Source of the DNA: Sediminispirochaeta bajacaliforniensis DSM 16054
Lineage (GTDB): Bacteria; Spirochaetota; Spirochaetia; DSM-16054; Sediminispirochaetaceae
Reading direction: 5' to 3'
DNA length: 64,000 nucleotides
Assembly (NCBI RefSeq): GCF_000378205.1
Contig: NZ_KB899420.1
Span: 1 to 64,000, forward strand
Made by a program: the position numbers and the translations under genes. A model generated the notes under the pieces. That model did no database searches. It saw only the letters and a list, made by a program, of their open reading frames with translations, and was not told the DNA's origin. Shown piece after piece: positions 1-9,034 of this stretch (positions within the stretch are counted from its first letter, which is position 1; every line of letters starts with the position of its first letter).

Positions 1-162
1 ATCTTGACCGGAAAGCTGGCCAAATAGCATTGAAACAAAGTGGCTCCATGATGAAAAACCTTTGCTGTGTTTTTCTGACTGGTACTCTTTTACGCACTTT
101 TGGAATTTATATCTCGAAATGAACTGTAGCATTTGTCCGAAAATACTGTTATTATTTTTCAT
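1..162 (-). mobile_element. IS4-family transposase (DUF4372-type N-terminus), 5' part only
   Basis: The minus strand reads 54 codons from an ATG at 162 to the window edge without a stop. An AAAGGAGA ribosome site lies just upstream (complement of about 168-176). The peptide starts MKNNNSIFGQMLQFI and contains SWSHFVSMLFGQLSGQD, the typical opening of IS4-type transposases with a DUF4372 N-terminal domain. The catalytic DDE part lies outside the window, so it is unknown whether the element is intact. Its right end must lie between about 177 and 258, because the TetR fragment starts there; I could not identify the terminal inverted repeat. The family call is from recognised motifs. Confidence 0.82.
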
Positions 163-255
163 GCCTGATCTCCTTTGTTTGTAATGATTTAGTCGTCAAA
201 CTATGTTCATTATAAACAGGTTTTCAGGCAATTAATAGTTTCTATAGCTTTTATT

Positions 256-723
256 TTGGACAGCTATGATTTTGACTCAAAGGACGACTTGCTTAGGCAT
301 TGCCTAGAATATGTAAAAAAACGGGCTATCGAAGGATTGCATGAAGGGACCGAAGGAATCCCGAGTTACCGGGAGTATATTCAACGTGTTGTTAAAAACT
401 GTTTCGTCTTTCCGCGAAGGTTTCCCGAGGGATTGGCATTTCTATATCTCTATATGCATACAGATTTTTGTAATAAAGAATCCTTTACGATATTCCCTCT
501 CGGAATTTTTACAAACACTCAGTTCGATACCGCGGGTGACTATTCGATACGGGAAAATATCCCCCCAGACCTGATTAATTTTCTTATCGGAAATGTTTTC
601 ACTATCGTCAACAGGTATATTCAGTCGCATCCGGAAGAGACGTCTGAATCAATCAAAGCCCTGGAAAAAAATATTTTCGATATGGTGTGGAATATGATTA
701 CAGGAAAAACATCAGAGGAATAA
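256..723 (+). pseudogene. TetR-family regulator fragment lacking the DNA-binding domain
   Basis: The reading frame is open from about 193 but offers only a TTG at 256, with no ribosome site. It begins DSYDFDSKDDLLRHCLEYV, matching the junction after the helix-turn-helix of TetR proteins (usually YyyFxSKxxLL). About 110 further residues then look like a TetR ligand-binding domain. The roughly 45-residue HTH that should precede it is absent; the upstream frame does not encode one and instead runs toward the IS4-type transposase. I infer an insertion or deletion at the IS end removed the 5' half. It would have been a regulator, possibly of the adjacent flavoprotein gene. Confidence 0.7.
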
Positions 724-790
724 AAGTCTTCGGTGTTACGGATTATTACAATGCAATCTGAAGGAAACCGGAGAATAGATAATAATAATA

Positions 791-2381
791 ATGAGAGGAG
801 CAGGAAGGAAAATAACGAAAAGGAAACTATGCAGTGCTTTATTGGCTGTTTTCACTCTGCTTTTTCTGTTGGTAGTTGCAGAATGCAACAACGACAAGGT
901 TTCGATTAAAGATGGAGTCTACACAGGAACAGGCAAAGGAAAAAATGGACCGATTACGGTTGAGGTAACGTTTCAAGAAGGAGCGATCAAAAAGATAGTG
1001 GTGGTTTCTCAAAATGAAACGGAAGGGTTGTCCGATCCGGCGCTTTCACGCATTCCCGCCGAGATCGTGAAGCATCAATCAATTGCTGTGGACGAGATCA
1101 GTGGCGCCAGCTATACCAGCCGGGGGCTGAAAGAAGCCGTTCAGGACGCTATTGTTCAGGCTAATGGCGACCCTCAGCAATTCAACCGCAAAGTAGCCCA
1201 AACGGCACAGGAAGCCGAAAAGTACGACACTGATATTGTCATTGTCGGGGGTGGAGGTTCAGGTTTAATGGCCGCAGTTGAAGCCTCCCGGGCCGGTGCA
1301 AAGGTGATAGTTCTTGAAAAAGCCGCTTTTGCCGGGGGCATTTCAGCTTTTGCGCCGGATCGTCGGAGAATCAGGAAAGAACCTCGACTGGGCGGCAAAG
1401 GAATTCGGTTGGGATGTGAAATTTGTATATCCCAACATCTGGGGTGAGGAGGCTTATGCGACCTATCATCTTGTTTATCCTTACGGACCGAGCCGATTCG
1501 CCCCTGTCGTTGACGACATACAAAAGCATGGCGGAACCATTCTCTTGGAGACAGAAGGAACAGCCTTTACGAAGGAACTCTTTGTTGAAGTTGCAGAAAT
1601 CGGGATGACACCAGGAGTTCCCGAAAATCCGAAATGGAATTTGGATTTAATGTCGGTTGCAGGTCTTCTTCATGTTAATACGAACGGCATCAGATATTTT
1701 AATGAAGGACTTTTCAAGGAAGAACCCTTGAATATTGGAGGTGCTTCGGTAGGAAACGGAGGGCCTTATTTCGTTGTATTCGACCAAAAGACCTATGATA
1801 CGGTAATACGAGAAGGCCTTATCGAATTAATTCCTGATTCGGAAAAAACAAAATGGGAAAAACAGCACGAGCGCCTGAGCCAGTATGGAGCAACATCCGG
1901 TGTGCCGCCGATGTTTGCCGGGATTGCTCATCCCCTTGATAATCTTGAAGCAGAGATGGGGCAGGCGTATGACATGGGAATTGCCTGGAAAGCGGACACG
2001 ATAGAAGCGTTAGCCGATAAAATGGGACTTCCAAATCTTGTTTCAACAGTGGAGCGTTACCAAGAGCTTGTTAAGCAGGGCCGAGATGAGGATCTCTATA
2101 AAAATAGTATTTTCCTGACCGATATAAGTACCGAGCCGTTCTATGCCATTTCTTTTTTACCAGCGGGATTCAACACCTCAGGAGGAGTCAAAGTCAATGA
2201 AAACCTCGAAGCACTGACGAATGACAATGTTCCTATCCGTGGTCTCTATGTCGCAGGGGTAGATGGCGGGAGTATGTTTCACAAACCCTATTATGATATT
2301 TGCGGAACGAGCATGATGTATGCCATCGGAAGCGGACGAATCGAAGGAAGGGAAGCCGCTAAATATGTTGTGTCAAAATGA
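791..2381 (+). pseudogene. FMN_bind/FAD fumarate-reductase-like flavoprotein, frameshifted with internal deletion
   Basis: Two frames together encode one protein. The first (791-1447) has a signal peptide with a lipobox-like LVVAEC, an FMN_bind domain ending in the flavinylation-type motif DEISGASYTS, and the FAD-binding start VIVGGGGSGLMAAVEASRAG followed by EKAAFAGG. The second (useful from about 1356 to 2381) resumes at GKNLDWAAKEFGW and continues to the C-terminal signature SGGVKVNENLEAL and GTSMMYAIGSGRIEG. Between them the stretch after the FAD GG motif, estimated at 60-100 residues, is missing and the frame changes near 1345-1365. The product would not be functional. A related, intact gene with two FMN_bind domains is present at 56820-59153. 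Confidence 0.8.
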
Positions 2382-2391
2382 GAAACGCTTT

Positions 2392-2415
2392 GAAACGCTC
2401 CAGCGTTTCCATTTT
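2392..2415 (+). terminator. Probable terminator after the flavoprotein pseudogene
   Basis: GAAACGCT (2392-2399) and AGCGTTTC (2402-2409) are perfect inverted arms, followed by ATTTTTAAAA. It lies 11 bases after the pseudogene stop. The loop is short, so the innermost pair probably opens. Confidence 0.55.
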
Positions 2416-2765
2416 TAAAAGTTGATCCTCTTGGAGAAAAGAGCTGAAGAATGAATTGATGTGGATAGGAAGCTGGAATCCTGCAGAATTTGATTTTGCA
2501 AAAAAGGGACAGCAGGCTTCCTATCCGTAAGAAGTGTATAGTGTTCGGAATCCTGGTGATAAGTGAAATCCTTTTCCATTTTCCGGCAAATAGATAACGA
2601 ACATGATTCCTTTCCACTCATGGCGACATGTTAGCAATTCGGTCTTTCAACAAGCAATGGGCCACATGTCCGTTGCGATATCTGATGCTACTACACCACA
2701 TACTTCATTCGATTGCCGCCGAGGACGTTTTGAATGACGTCGACGGCGACAACAGGCAAACGAAA
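2410..2765. repeat. Gene-free stretch with a long stem-loop and one copy of a short dispersed motif
   Basis: No convincing gene is present in these ~350 bases. GGATAGGAAGC (2463-2473) and GCTTCCTATCC (2516-2526) are perfect 11-base inverted arms 42 bases apart. At 2538-2560 lies ATAGTGTTCGGAATCCTGGT, which recurs with small changes at 29120, 35830, 47131 and inverted at about 47178. It may be a remnant of a dispersed element or a convergent termination region between the pseudogene and the GH4 gene. Confidence 0.5.
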
Positions 2766-4112
2766 TCAGGTAAAGTCTTTCAAGTACTCTTTGTTGGCTT
2801 CAATGAGCTCTGCAACCATGTCGTTGATCTGGCCCAATGTGCACATAGCGGCGGTTAGCGGATCCAGCTTCACCGCATCATATATCATGGATAGCTTCTT
2901 TTCGTTCCCTGCCATGGCCATGAGTTTGTGCATGTTGATGTTGGTTATATTCAATGCCGCAAGTTGTTGAGGTATTTCACCCACGTAACAGGGATGGATT
3001 CCCTCGCTGTCGGTGTAACAAGCAACTTCGACAACCGAATCGGCCGGCAGGTTCGGAATCAGGCCGGTGTTCTTCACGTTGAGATTTGCCCTGAAGGGTT
3101 TGCCCGTCTCATAGGCATGAATGATCTCCGGCGCATATTCAAAGGTCTTCGCAACCTCGATGTCCTCGCCCGATTCCAGCATCCCGACAAGTTTATGGTA
3201 GTAGACATCGGTGTATTTTTCATGTCTCAGCCACCATCTGTCGTCCACCTGATATTCCTTGATCATGTCCGGATTCTTGCGAAAATACGGACAGTATTCC
3301 CCCATATGAAAGGGTGATTCTGAGACATACTTTCCGAAGTTGTCCATGACCTCAAACCTGACGAGGTCGACAAGCCTGACGTGGGGTTCAAGTTCATACT
3401 TGCTGTAATCCGGTTCTACCTGCCAGAGCTTCTTCACCTTCTCCTTATCCTTGGAGATTTCCTTGAGTTGGGGATATGCATCCTTGCCGTCCACCTTCAG
3501 TTGCAGAAACCAGTCCATATGATTTATACCGGCCGCCCAGTAGGAGACCCGGCTTCGGTCAACACCCATATAGGCTGACAGCTGCAAGGCGGTACTCTGG
3601 ACGTTGTGGCAGAAGCCGAAAACCTTGATGGAAGTTGCATGGTTCAGAGCAAGACACAGAGGCGCCATTGGGTTTGTGTAGTTAAAGAAATATGCATCGG
3701 GACAGAGCCTCTCCATGTCCTTACAGATATCGAGAAGTACTGGGTAGGCCCTTAGAAACCTGAACATTCCCCCGGGACCGATGATGTCCCCCACGCACTG
3801 GTGCAGTCCGTATTTGTCGGGGATTTCAAGATCTTTCTCGTACATCTCAACACCGCCGACGCCAACTGTACTGGTTACAAATGTTGCATCTTTTAGAACT
3901 TTGCACCGATCGGTACTAGATTCGACAACAGTTTTTCTGCCGAACTGTTTCACGATCTTTTTCGTTACCTTTTCCATGACAGCCAGTTTCTCCGCATCGA
4001 TATCGACCAGAGAAATGTTGTCGATCTCCATATCGTCGTAGTACAAGAGATCTCCAACCAAGTTCTTCGTAAACATTGCACTGCCAGCACCGATAATTAC
4101 TACCTTTGTCAT
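2766..4112 (-). CDS. Glycoside hydrolase family 4 (NAD- and metal-dependent glycosidase)
   Basis: 448 residues, about the usual GH4 length. It opens with the NAD-binding strand MTKVVIIGAGSAMFTKN. It has NYTNPM (144-149), CHN (168-170), the Mn-site Cys region of GH4, and INHMDW (196-201). GH4 enzymes cleave O-glycosides by oxidation at C3 and elimination using NAD+ and Mn2+. The CHx motif places it with the non-phosphorylated-substrate group (alpha-galactosidase, alpha-glucosidase, uronidase types) rather than with 6-phospho-glycosidases, which carry CNxP or similar. It is the last gene of the importer operon, 17 bases after the permease gene, and probably hydrolyses the imported sugar in the cytoplasm. 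AAGAGG precedes the ATG. Exact substrate not determined; alpha-galacturonidase (LplD-like) is one possibility. Confidence 0.88.
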   Translation of the reverse strand: MTKVVIIGAGSAMFTKNLVGDLLYYDDMEIDNISLVDIDAEKLAVMEKVTKKIVKQFGRKTVVESSTDRCKVLKDATFVTSTVGVGGVEMYEKDLEIPDKYGLHQCVGDIIGPGGMFRFLRAYPVLLDICKDMERLCPDAYFFNYTNPMAPLCLALNHATSIKVFGFCHNVQSTALQLSAYMGVDRSRVSYWAAGINHMDWFLQLKVDGKDAYPQLKEISKDKEKVKKLWQVEPDYSKYELEPHVRLVDLVRFEVMDNFGKYVSESPFHMGEYCPYFRKNPDMIKEYQVDDRWWLRHEKYTDVYYHKLVGMLESGEDIEVAKTFEYAPEIIHAYETGKPFRANLNVKNTGLIPNLPADSVVEVACYTDSEGIHPCYVGEIPQQLAALNITNINMHKLMAMAGNEKKLSMIYDAVKLDPLTAAMCTLGQINDMVAELIEANKEYLKDFT

Positions 4113-4129
4113 GTTAATACCTCTTAAAA

Positions 4130-5092
4130 TTATTTTACGACAATAGCAACATTCCTATCGGTTGTTGCTACCACAATAGCCAAAAATAAGACGCCCCGTA
4201 TCAGCTGCTGAATATTGGGATCAATCTGCAACAGGGCCAGACCGTTATTTAAGACGGCGAATAATAGTACGCCCACAATGACACTGCTGAATCTATTCTT
4301 AGAACCTCCCGCTACCGGCATGCCTCCTAAAACAAGCGCAATCATGATGTTCGTCTCCAGTAATGTACCTGAAGTAGCCGTTATGGAGCCGACGCGGATG
4401 GTGTTGATCGTCGCAGCAAACCCTGCGAGGGCACCTGCCAGCGTATAGACAAAGATTTTTGTACTCGCGACTCTTATTCCAGAAAATTTAGCCGCCGTCT
4501 CTCCAGCCCCAATCGCCTTTATCTTTCTCCCAAAGGAGGTCCCGCTAAACAGAAACCAGCCTAGCCCGAGTATGACGGCAACCGCCGGCACGATAATGTA
4601 CAATTGGTCAAGTGAGTACATATACATAGGGGCAGACATCGGCTTTTCCGTCGTGAGAAACGCACATACGCCGCGGAAGATAAACATTGTACAAATCGTG
4701 ACGATAAACGAACTGACCTTGAACTTCACAAATAAAAATCCGTTTATAAAGCCGATAACCGCGCCTACCGCTATTGAGACAATGACAGCCAAGATAAGAT
4801 TAAACTGTGCCAAGAAGGCAACAGCAATGGAAGCGACACCAATGATGGAGCCTTGGGAAAAATCGAGGCTTCCCATGGTCATAATAAAAAAGACGCCGAC
4901 GGAACAGATGACCAGGACATAGGACTGTTGAACAATCAACCGCAGGTTTCTCAGAGAAACGGAGGTGAAATTCGTCATAGTACCGAAGATCAGTACCAGT
5001 ACCAAAAGGCCGATATAGGGCAACAGTGCCTGGAAAAGGTTCCCCCCGATACATGTTTGCTTTTTTGCTGCTCTTAATGTTTTCTTCATCAT
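4130..5092 (-). CDS. Sugar ABC transporter permease (RbsC type)
   Basis: 320 residues with about 8-10 hydrophobic segments and the BPD_transp_2 signatures SVGVFFIMTMGSLDFSQGSI and ALVLGGMPVAGGSKNRFSSV. This is the ribose/galactose-type permease fold, an inner membrane protein forming the channel with a second RbsC-like subunit (6624-7580). The start follows nine bases after the ATPase stop. Two different permease genes in one operon suggest a heterodimeric channel. Substrate is unknown, but the linked GH4 enzyme implies a glycoside. Confidence 0.9.
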   Translation of the reverse strand: MMKKTLRAAKKQTCIGGNLFQALLPYIGLLVLVLIFGTMTNFTSVSLRNLRLIVQQSYVLVICSVGVFFIMTMGSLDFSQGSIIGVASIAVAFLAQFNLILAVIVSIAVGAVIGFINGFLFVKFKVSSFIVTICTMFIFRGVCAFLTTEKPMSAPMYMYSLDQLYIIVPAVAVILGLGWFLFSGTSFGRKIKAIGAGETAAKFSGIRVASTKIFVYTLAGALAGFAATINTIRVGSITATSGTLLETNIMIALVLGGMPVAGGSKNRFSSVIVGVLLFAVLNNGLALLQIDPNIQQLIRGVLFLAIVVATTDRNVAIVVK

Positions 5093-5101
5093 ATACCCTT
5101 A

Positions 5102-6604
5102 CTACAGCATTTGGTGAATCAAGTCGTGTTCGGTCAATTCTTTGCTTCTGAAAAACTCTCCGTTAATTCTTCCGTTCTTCAGAACAAGAATGCGATCGCA
5201 CATTCCGATAAGCTCCATGAGCTCTTCCGAAATCATGACAATGGCTCTTCCCTCTTTTCTCAGGTTGTCCATGAGGGAATAGATATCTGCCTTGACCTTG
5301 ATATCGATTCCACGCGTCGGACTATCCAGAATCAGTATTTGAGGCTCTGTACCCAACCAACGGGCAAGCACTACTTTCTGTTTATTTCCGCCGGACAGCC
5401 CCGCAACGAATTGTTCGATTCCCTGCATCTTGACACTCATCTGGTCTGCGAGCCTCTGGGCGAATTGTTTTTCCTTTGTCCGCGAAATGACAGGTCCTTT
5501 CCTAACCTTTGGCAACGAGAGAAGGGTGATGTTATCTCTGATACTGGCATTCAGAACAACCGATTCATTGTCTCTGTCCTTCGCCGTATAGGCTATGCCA
5601 TTTTTGATGGCATCCGGTATCGAATTGATCTTAACGCCCGCGGCAGTCGCGATCTCTCCGCTACGATCGTAGGCCGCCCCGAAAAACGCCTTGGCCAAAT
5701 CGTGCATTCCGCAATCGCTTAAACCGCCGATACCGAGTATCTCGCCTTTATGAACATCGAGGTCTATGTCAAAAATCTTGCCTTTAACGTTAATGTTCCT
5801 TGCCCGCAACACTACTTCTTCGCTTATTGCCCCACCGTAATCGGTCCGGTAGTACCTCCTGTCGATTTCCCTGCCAACCATGAGGAGCTTGAGCTGATCC
5901 GTACTGCTCTCCGACGATACAACCGTGTCGACGTAACGGCCATCCCGCAGGACCGACACCCTGTCGGTCAGTTGCAACACTTCATCAAGATCGTGGGAAA
6001 TGAACAGCACGGTATTTCCGCTATCGCTAATCTTCTTTATGTGGTCATAGAGGATGTCCCGCCCATCCTGGGACAACGCGGTGGTTGTTTCATCGACAAC
6101 AACGATCTTCGGACCGAAATGGGTTGCTTTGACTATTTCAACCAGCTTGCGTATTTCGTAGTCGTAACTGTCTATCATATCGCCGGCGTTGATATAGTCG
6201 AAGCCGTACCGTTTCAGTATCTCATTGACGGTTCTGTTCAACTTATGTGGTCGAAGGATACCGAAATGCGTAAACCTGTCTTCCTTTCCCAGGAAAATAT
6301 TCTGGGCGACTGTCAATCCGCTTAAGGTTCCGATTTCCTGCACGATAATTGCCACACCTTTCTCATTGGCTTCAACCTGGGTGTGGGCGCTATACTCTTC
6401 CCCGTCCAGATAGAACGTTCCACCGTCCGGCGCGTATACACCACACAGCATCGACGCGAAAGTTGACTTACCCGAGCCATTCTCACCGATGAGCCCGTGA
6501 ACCTCCCCTCGTGCAAGGGAGAGGGTGACGTTATTACACGCCTGGGTATTTCCGAATGCTTTGGAGATGTTCTCCGCCCTGAGGATCTCTACCGACTTAT
6601 TCAT
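5102..6604 (-). CDS. Sugar ABC transporter ATP-binding protein (RbsA/MglA type, two ATPase domains)
   Basis: 500 residues from the chosen ATG at 6604 (GGAG 7 bases upstream). A longer frame to 6670 would overlap the upstream permease gene and adds non-homologous residues. First domain: Walker A GENGSGKST near residue 40-48, Walker B VVVDETTTAL. Second domain: degenerate Walker A (GLSDCGMHD), signature LSGGNKQKVVLARWL, Walker B ILILDSPTRGID. Two fused domains with a degenerate second nucleotide site is the normal RbsA pattern. It energises uptake with the two RbsC-like permeases on either side. Confidence 0.93.
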   Translation of the reverse strand: MNKSVEILRAENISKAFGNTQACNNVTLSLARGEVHGLIGENGSGKSTFASMLCGVYAPDGGTFYLDGEEYSAHTQVEANEKGVAIIVQEIGTLSGLTVAQNIFLGKEDRFTHFGILRPHKLNRTVNEILKRYGFDYINAGDMIDSYDYEIRKLVEIVKATHFGPKIVVVDETTTALSQDGRDILYDHIKKISDSGNTVLFISHDLDEVLQLTDRVSVLRDGRYVDTVVSSESSTDQLKLLMVGREIDRRYYRTDYGGAISEEVVLRARNINVKGKIFDIDLDVHKGEILGIGGLSDCGMHDLAKAFFGAAYDRSGEIATAAGVKINSIPDAIKNGIAYTAKDRDNESVVLNASIRDNITLLSLPKVRKGPVISRTKEKQFAQRLADQMSVKMQGIEQFVAGLSGGNKQKVVLARWLGTEPQILILDSPTRGIDIKVKADIYSLMDNLRKEGRAIVMISEELMELIGMCDRILVLKNGRINGEFFRSKELTEHDLIHQML

Positions 6605-6623
6605 GCAGACTCCGTACTTTTCA

Positions 6624-7580
6624 TCACTTGACCACCGCGCCCTTGGGCACCCGTGTCGTAAGGACGACAATACCGATCAGTGTGCAGCCTGTGATCACAT
6701 TCTGTATTGTCGTCGGAGCGCCCAGCGAAATCAGCCCATTCAAAATCATCGTAATGATAAACTCACCCACCAGCATTGCAATAACAGGGTTGACGCTCTT
6801 CTTGAAGGCAAGCCCGAAAAAACAACCCATAATTGGGGTAAAGTTCCGCGCCATGCTAGACATATTCGTGCTTGCAGTAATCGCGCTGCCATAACTGATA
6901 GTCAATATGCTCATGATGCCGGCAAAGAAACCGCAGAGAACAAAGGCTATAATCTTATATGTATTGATTGCGATTCCCATATTCTTCGCTACGGTTTCAT
7001 TGCTTCCAATTGCGTAGGTGTACGTCCCTATTTTTGTGTGCTCCAGAAAAAGGAAGGTGAGCAAAAACGCGGCAACTGCGAGAATGATATTCCAGGGTGC
7101 TTTGCCAAATGCTCTTACGTTTTGTCCTAAAGTAAGCACGCTTCCCGATGCTATCAGAGCTCCTATGCATTCATACACCATCATTAATCCGACGGTTGCA
7201 ATAATAGAAGGTATCTTCAGCCTTACATACAAAGCGCCGTTGACAAAACCGATGAGAGTGCCGACAAGCACTGGTCCCACGATCAAGCCGAGATAGCCGA
7301 AACGGCGGCTCAGTAGCACGCCGACAATTGCGGACAAGACTATATTTGCACCTATACTGAAATCGAAAAGTCCCATAGCGATAATGAAATAGAATCCGCA
7401 AGCGGCGACCGTCGGAAGCAGTGCCTGCTGAAAATAGGAGGACAGGCTATTGAGATTACCGAAATTGTGAGGCCGCATTATTTTGAAGACCGCATAAATG
7501 AGCACCGTAACGCCAATAAGATAGAGCACGCCGTTGAGTTTCCCAGGGGATGATTTCTTGTGAATTAAATCTGTTTTCAT
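6624..7580 (-). CDS. Sugar ABC transporter permease (RbsC type)
   Basis: 318 residues, mostly hydrophobic, with the BPD_transp_2 segment GFYFIIAMGLFDFSIGANIV and YAIGSNETVAKNMGI typical of ribose-type permeases. It lies between the binding-protein gene and the ATPase gene. The start ATG at 7580 is preceded by AAGGGACA. It is a partner of the other permease at 4130-5092, from which it is clearly divergent. Confidence 0.9.
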   Translation of the reverse strand: MKTDLIHKKSSPGKLNGVLYLIGVTVLIYAVFKIMRPHNFGNLNSLSSYFQQALLPTVAACGFYFIIAMGLFDFSIGANIVLSAIVGVLLSRRFGYLGLIVGPVLVGTLIGFVNGALYVRLKIPSIIATVGLMMVYECIGALIASGSVLTLGQNVRAFGKAPWNIILAVAAFLLTFLFLEHTKIGTYTYAIGSNETVAKNMGIAINTYKIIAFVLCGFFAGIMSILTISYGSAITASTNMSSMARNFTPIMGCFFGLAFKKSVNPVIAMLVGEFIITMILNGLISLGAPTTIQNVITGCTLIGIVVLTTRVPKGAVVK

Positions 7581-7594
7581 TGTCCCTTCTGTAG

Positions 7595-7628
7595 TACGGG
7601 CAGTACGGTATGCACCACACCGCCCGTA
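7595..7628 (-). other. Intercistronic stem-loop after the binding-protein gene
   Basis: TACGGGC (7595-7601) and GCCCGTA (7622-7628) form a stem between the binding-protein stop and the first permease start. There is no T-run directly after it. Such hairpins commonly protect the 3' end of binding-protein mRNA or partly terminate transcription. Confidence 0.5.
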
Positions 7629-7657
7629 TTGTTCATGTCATGGATATAGTTTGCGAC

Positions 7658-8791
7658 CTAATGTCTGGAGGCAACATCCTGGATGCTCAAAGATGCCGCG
7701 GTCATCTTCAGTTCTTCAAAGCTGGAGTTGGCCATTTTCATGAGTTCTTCCGGATTGTAGGGCAAGGACTGAATAAAATACTTGTCGAATGCTGCATAGT
7801 CTTCCGCCGATGCGACAAACATCATCGGAAAGATGACTTCAAGATACTTGTCTGGCGTTTTCGTGTAGTTACCTTTGACAGCATTGTAGACCATCATGAA
7901 GGAGAAGAGGGGATCGGCGTAATGGCCTCCGGACATTGCCGACATTTCGCCGTCCGCAAGTTGCTGTCCGAGATTCGTCGTAAAGTCCGTCGAAGCAACG
8001 TGGATCTTACCCACAAGATTTTTTGCCTTGATTGCTGCAAGAGCCCCTTCAAGTGGTTGACCGCCGCCACCTACGACAATAAGACCGTCCATCGTGGGAT
8101 TCGCGTCGATCATCCCTTCTACTGCCTGCCGGGCCTCCTCGGAGGTATATTTGTCGTCAACCACGTTCATAAGTATGGCTTTGTCGGAGGGATATGCGCT
8201 GTTCCAATCCGCGATTGCCTGTTTGTATCCGGCTATACGGGCATTAGCAGTTGCATCGCCAACACGGTAGCTGGTAATTCCGATGTTCCTGCAGCCCTTG
8301 TCCTGGACCAGAATTTTTCCCAGTTCATAGCCATTCGCGGTCTCATCCTCATGAGTGCACCCAATATAGTATGAGCTGTCTAGTGCTATCTTGTTAATCG
8401 CGGGATCACCGATCTTCCTGAAGAATTGAGCAATGCATACCTTGTTCTGTTGCGCGATGGGAATTACACGTGCCATTTCGGCATCGGCGGAGTTACAGAT
8501 GACAATACCGTCAACGCCGGAGGCACACAGGTTTTCAACGGAGGAAATGACCTGTTCCGACTTGTGAGACTGCTCGATGTATACCACCTTTACACCAAGT
8601 TCACTGGCTGCTGCATCAAGCATGCGCTTCACCTGGCTTCCCAAAGAATCATTAATTGACCAGGTTGAAACACCGATTGTGATTGAGTCTGACTTTGCGG
8701 TTGTGGAAGCAGCACCTTCCGACTGGCCGTTTGCAAAAACCGCTCCGACTACCACGAATGAAATTACAAGTGCCAAAAGATTCTTTTTCAT
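7658..8791 (-). CDS. Periplasmic sugar-binding protein of RbsABC-type importer
   Basis: 377 residues. A signal peptide (MKKNLLALVISFVVVGAVFA) is followed by NGQSEG, a junction common in spirochaete binding proteins. The mature part is a Peripla_BP_4 (RbsB-like) fold: SITIGVSTWSINDSLGSQVK, GVDGIVICNSADAEM, GLIVVGGGGQPLEGALAAIK. It captures a sugar outside the inner membrane and delivers it to the two RbsC-like permeases. First gene of the operon 8791-2766. AGGAGG lies before the ATG. The upstream region carries an AraR-type operator (9007-9020). Confidence 0.92.
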   Translation of the reverse strand: MKKNLLALVISFVVVGAVFANGQSEGAASTTAKSDSITIGVSTWSINDSLGSQVKRMLDAAASELGVKVVYIEQSHKSEQVISSVENLCASGVDGIVICNSADAEMARVIPIAQQNKVCIAQFFRKIGDPAINKIALDSSYYIGCTHEDETANGYELGKILVQDKGCRNIGITSYRVGDATANARIAGYKQAIADWNSAYPSDKAILMNVVDDKYTSEEARQAVEGMIDANPTMDGLIVVGGGGQPLEGALAAIKAKNLVGKIHVASTDFTTNLGQQLADGEMSAMSGGHYADPLFSFMMVYNAVKGNYTKTPDKYLEVIFPMMFVASAEDYAAFDKYFIQSLPYNPEELMKMANSSFEELKMTAASLSIQDVASRH

Positions 8792-9006
8792 TGCATAACC
8801 CTCCTTACATCTATTGTGATTCGTTATATAAGAAGGACTAGTCCCCTGTCCTTCTCAATTTCGTGCTTGCGTATGATTCAGCACATCGAATTTTCTTGTA
8901 TGATCCTTTGCCTCCTTTTTTCGAAAATGTTTAGTGCATCGTGTACGGTAACGCAGCTGCCATTGCCACATGCTTGTCCTTATAAACAACCGCAACTTGT
9001 ACTATT

Positions 9007-9020
9007 CTTGTACGTACAAG
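9007..9020. promoter_or_regulatory. AraR-type operator upstream of the sugar importer operon
   Basis: CTTGTACGTACAAG is a perfect 14-base palindrome in the 243-base gap between the binding-protein start and the regulator stop. Its core TTGTACGTACAA matches the known Bacillus AraR box core. The same 12 bases occur at 10133-10144 before the regulator gene. Confidence 0.8.
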
Positions 9021-9034
9021 ATGGCATAAAAAAC

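Noticed and set aside
7610-8374. 254-codon plus-strand frame opposite the sugar-binding protein
   Set aside because: A shadow of the binding-protein gene; it lacks recognisable motifs.
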